From Thermoflexales bacterium (GTDB lineage: Bacteria > Chloroflexota > Anaerolineae > Fen-1058): a DNA stretch of 23,772 nt. Made by a program: the position numbers and the translations under genes. The DNA is taken from positions 1 through 23,772 of the forward strand of contig JAFGFO010000073.1 in NCBI GenBank assembly GCA_016931085.1. Direction: 5' to 3'. Under the pieces are notes generated by a model. That model was not told the origin of the DNA, did not search any database, and saw only the letters and a program-made list of their open reading frames with translations. Positions 23,036-23,772 of this stretch are shown here, in pieces (within the stretch, counting starts at the first letter, position 1; each line of letters begins with the position of its first letter).

Positions 23036-23772
23036 TTGAACATCGTGTGTTGCATCAAGCAAGTGCCGGACTCGGCGGCCACGCTCACGCTCGACGCCGA
23101 GGGCAAGGTCTCTTGGGGAGACAGCCCCATGATCGTGAACCCCTATGATGAGTATTCGCTGGAAGAGGGCCTGCAGCTCAAGGAGGCGCACGGCGGCAAG
23201 GTCACGGCCATCACCATGGGCAAGGAGGGCGCCAAGGAAGCGCTCAAGACGGCCCTGGCCATGGGCTGCGAAGAGGCCATCTTGATCTCTGACCCAGCCT
23301 TCGCCGGCGCCGACACCCTGGTTACTGCCTACGTGTTGGCCCAAGCCATCAAGAAAATCGGCGGCGTCGAGCTGGTGCTGTTTGGCCAGGCCTCGATCGA
23401 CGGGCAGAGCGGCCAAACGGCCGCCTCGGTGGCGCGCCAATTGGGGGCTACCTTGCTCACCTACGTGTCCAAGATCCGCGCGATCGATCCGGCGGCGGGC
23501 ACGATCACCGTCGAGCGCCTGCTGGAAGAGGGCAAGCAGGTCGTCACCAGCCGGCTGCCACTCGTGATGAGCACGGTCAAAGGCATCAACGAGCCAAGAT
23601 ACCCGTCCTTCATGGGCATACGCAAGGCGGCCAAGGCCGAGATCCCCACCTGGTCGGCGGCCGATATCGGCGCCGAGGCCGGCAAGCTGGCGGCAGCCGT
23701 CAAGTGGTCCAAGGTGTCTGCCCCGCCGCCGCGCGAGGGCAAGTGCGAGATGGTCACCGGCGACAGCCCGGA
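23036..23772 (+). CDS. etfB: Electron transfer flavoprotein beta subunit (3' end cut by window)
   Basis: A frame of 245 codons runs to the window end; the family is usually about 255-260 residues, so only the tail is missing. It starts MNIVCCIKQVPDSAATLTLD and has the ETF-beta signatures NPYDEYSLEEGLQLKEAHGGKVTAITMG, FGQASIDGQSGQTAASVARQLG and RLPLVMSTVKGINEPRYPSFMGIRKAAKAEI. The TTG at 23036 is preferred, because AGGAGG lies 5 nt upstream and it matches the family start; an ATG at 23012 would add eight atypical residues. ETF carries electrons from acyl-CoA or other flavoprotein dehydrogenases. etfA probably follows outside the window. It may serve oxidation of the acyl-CoA made by the left cluster (inference). 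Confidence 0.93.
   Translation, partial: MNIVCCIKQVPDSAATLTLDAEGKVSWGDSPMIVNPYDEYSLEEGLQLKEAHGGKVTAITMGKEGAKEALKTALAMGCEEAILISDPAFAGADTLVTAYVLAQAIKKIGGVELVLFGQASIDGQSGQTAASVARQLGATLLTYVSKIRAIDPAAGTITVERLLEEGKQVVTSRLPLVMSTVKGINEPRYPSFMGIRKAAKAEIPTWSAADIGAEAGKLAAAVKWSKVSAPPPREGKCEMVTGDSP

Overview
The window is a GC-rich bacterial chromosome segment. Gene content and the many small palindromic and tandem repeats in its gaps suggest an anaerobic or facultative Chloroflexota lineage (Anaerolineae-like). This is inferred from gene style, because no rRNA or other phylogenetic marker is present. No transposase, phage gene, tRNA, rRNA or CRISPR array was seen.

Left part (1-3489): tandem CRP-type operators at the left edge, possibly serving a leftward gene that starts at 41. 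These are followed by leftward genes for a membrane-anchored SEC-C protein, a UMF1-type MFS transporter and two unrecognised proteins. Centre (3490-15874): a rightward class I aminotransferase converges on a long leftward run of eleven genes. In transcription order these are a HisC-like aminotransferase, livK, livH, livM, livG, livF, a CBS-ACT protein, iorA, iorB, paaK and paaI. Together they read as a module that imports an aromatic or branched-chain amino acid, transaminates it to the 2-oxo acid and oxidises that to an acyl-CoA with ferredoxin (IorAB). PaaK and PaaI would then interconvert or release the CoA ester. Right part (15875-23772): a DUF4230 protein, coaBC overlapping a deoxynucleoside kinase, a leftward P-loop kinase, a membrane glycosyltransferase (GT39/ArnT-like), an M23 peptidase and a nearly complete etfB cut by the window end.

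The most unusual signal is in the DNA between and inside the genes. Seven short tandem arrays occur, and every one has a 7-bp period, with at least five different unit sequences. They lie at gene junctions (UMF1/SEC-C, iorB/paaK, livG/livF, upstream of coaBC) and inside the glycosyltransferase ORF, where they are translated in frame. They resemble the heptanucleotide STRR repeats known from cyanobacteria. They sit beside a second class of dispersed hairpins (AGGTGCAAC-type and GTAGGGGC-type) and a 23-bp duplication that lengthens LivM. Several arrays lie where a ribosome-binding site or stop codon should be, so they probably affect expression of the host genes.

Product names rest on motif recognition in the translations. 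Promoter and operator calls rest on consensus matching by eye and are less certain.
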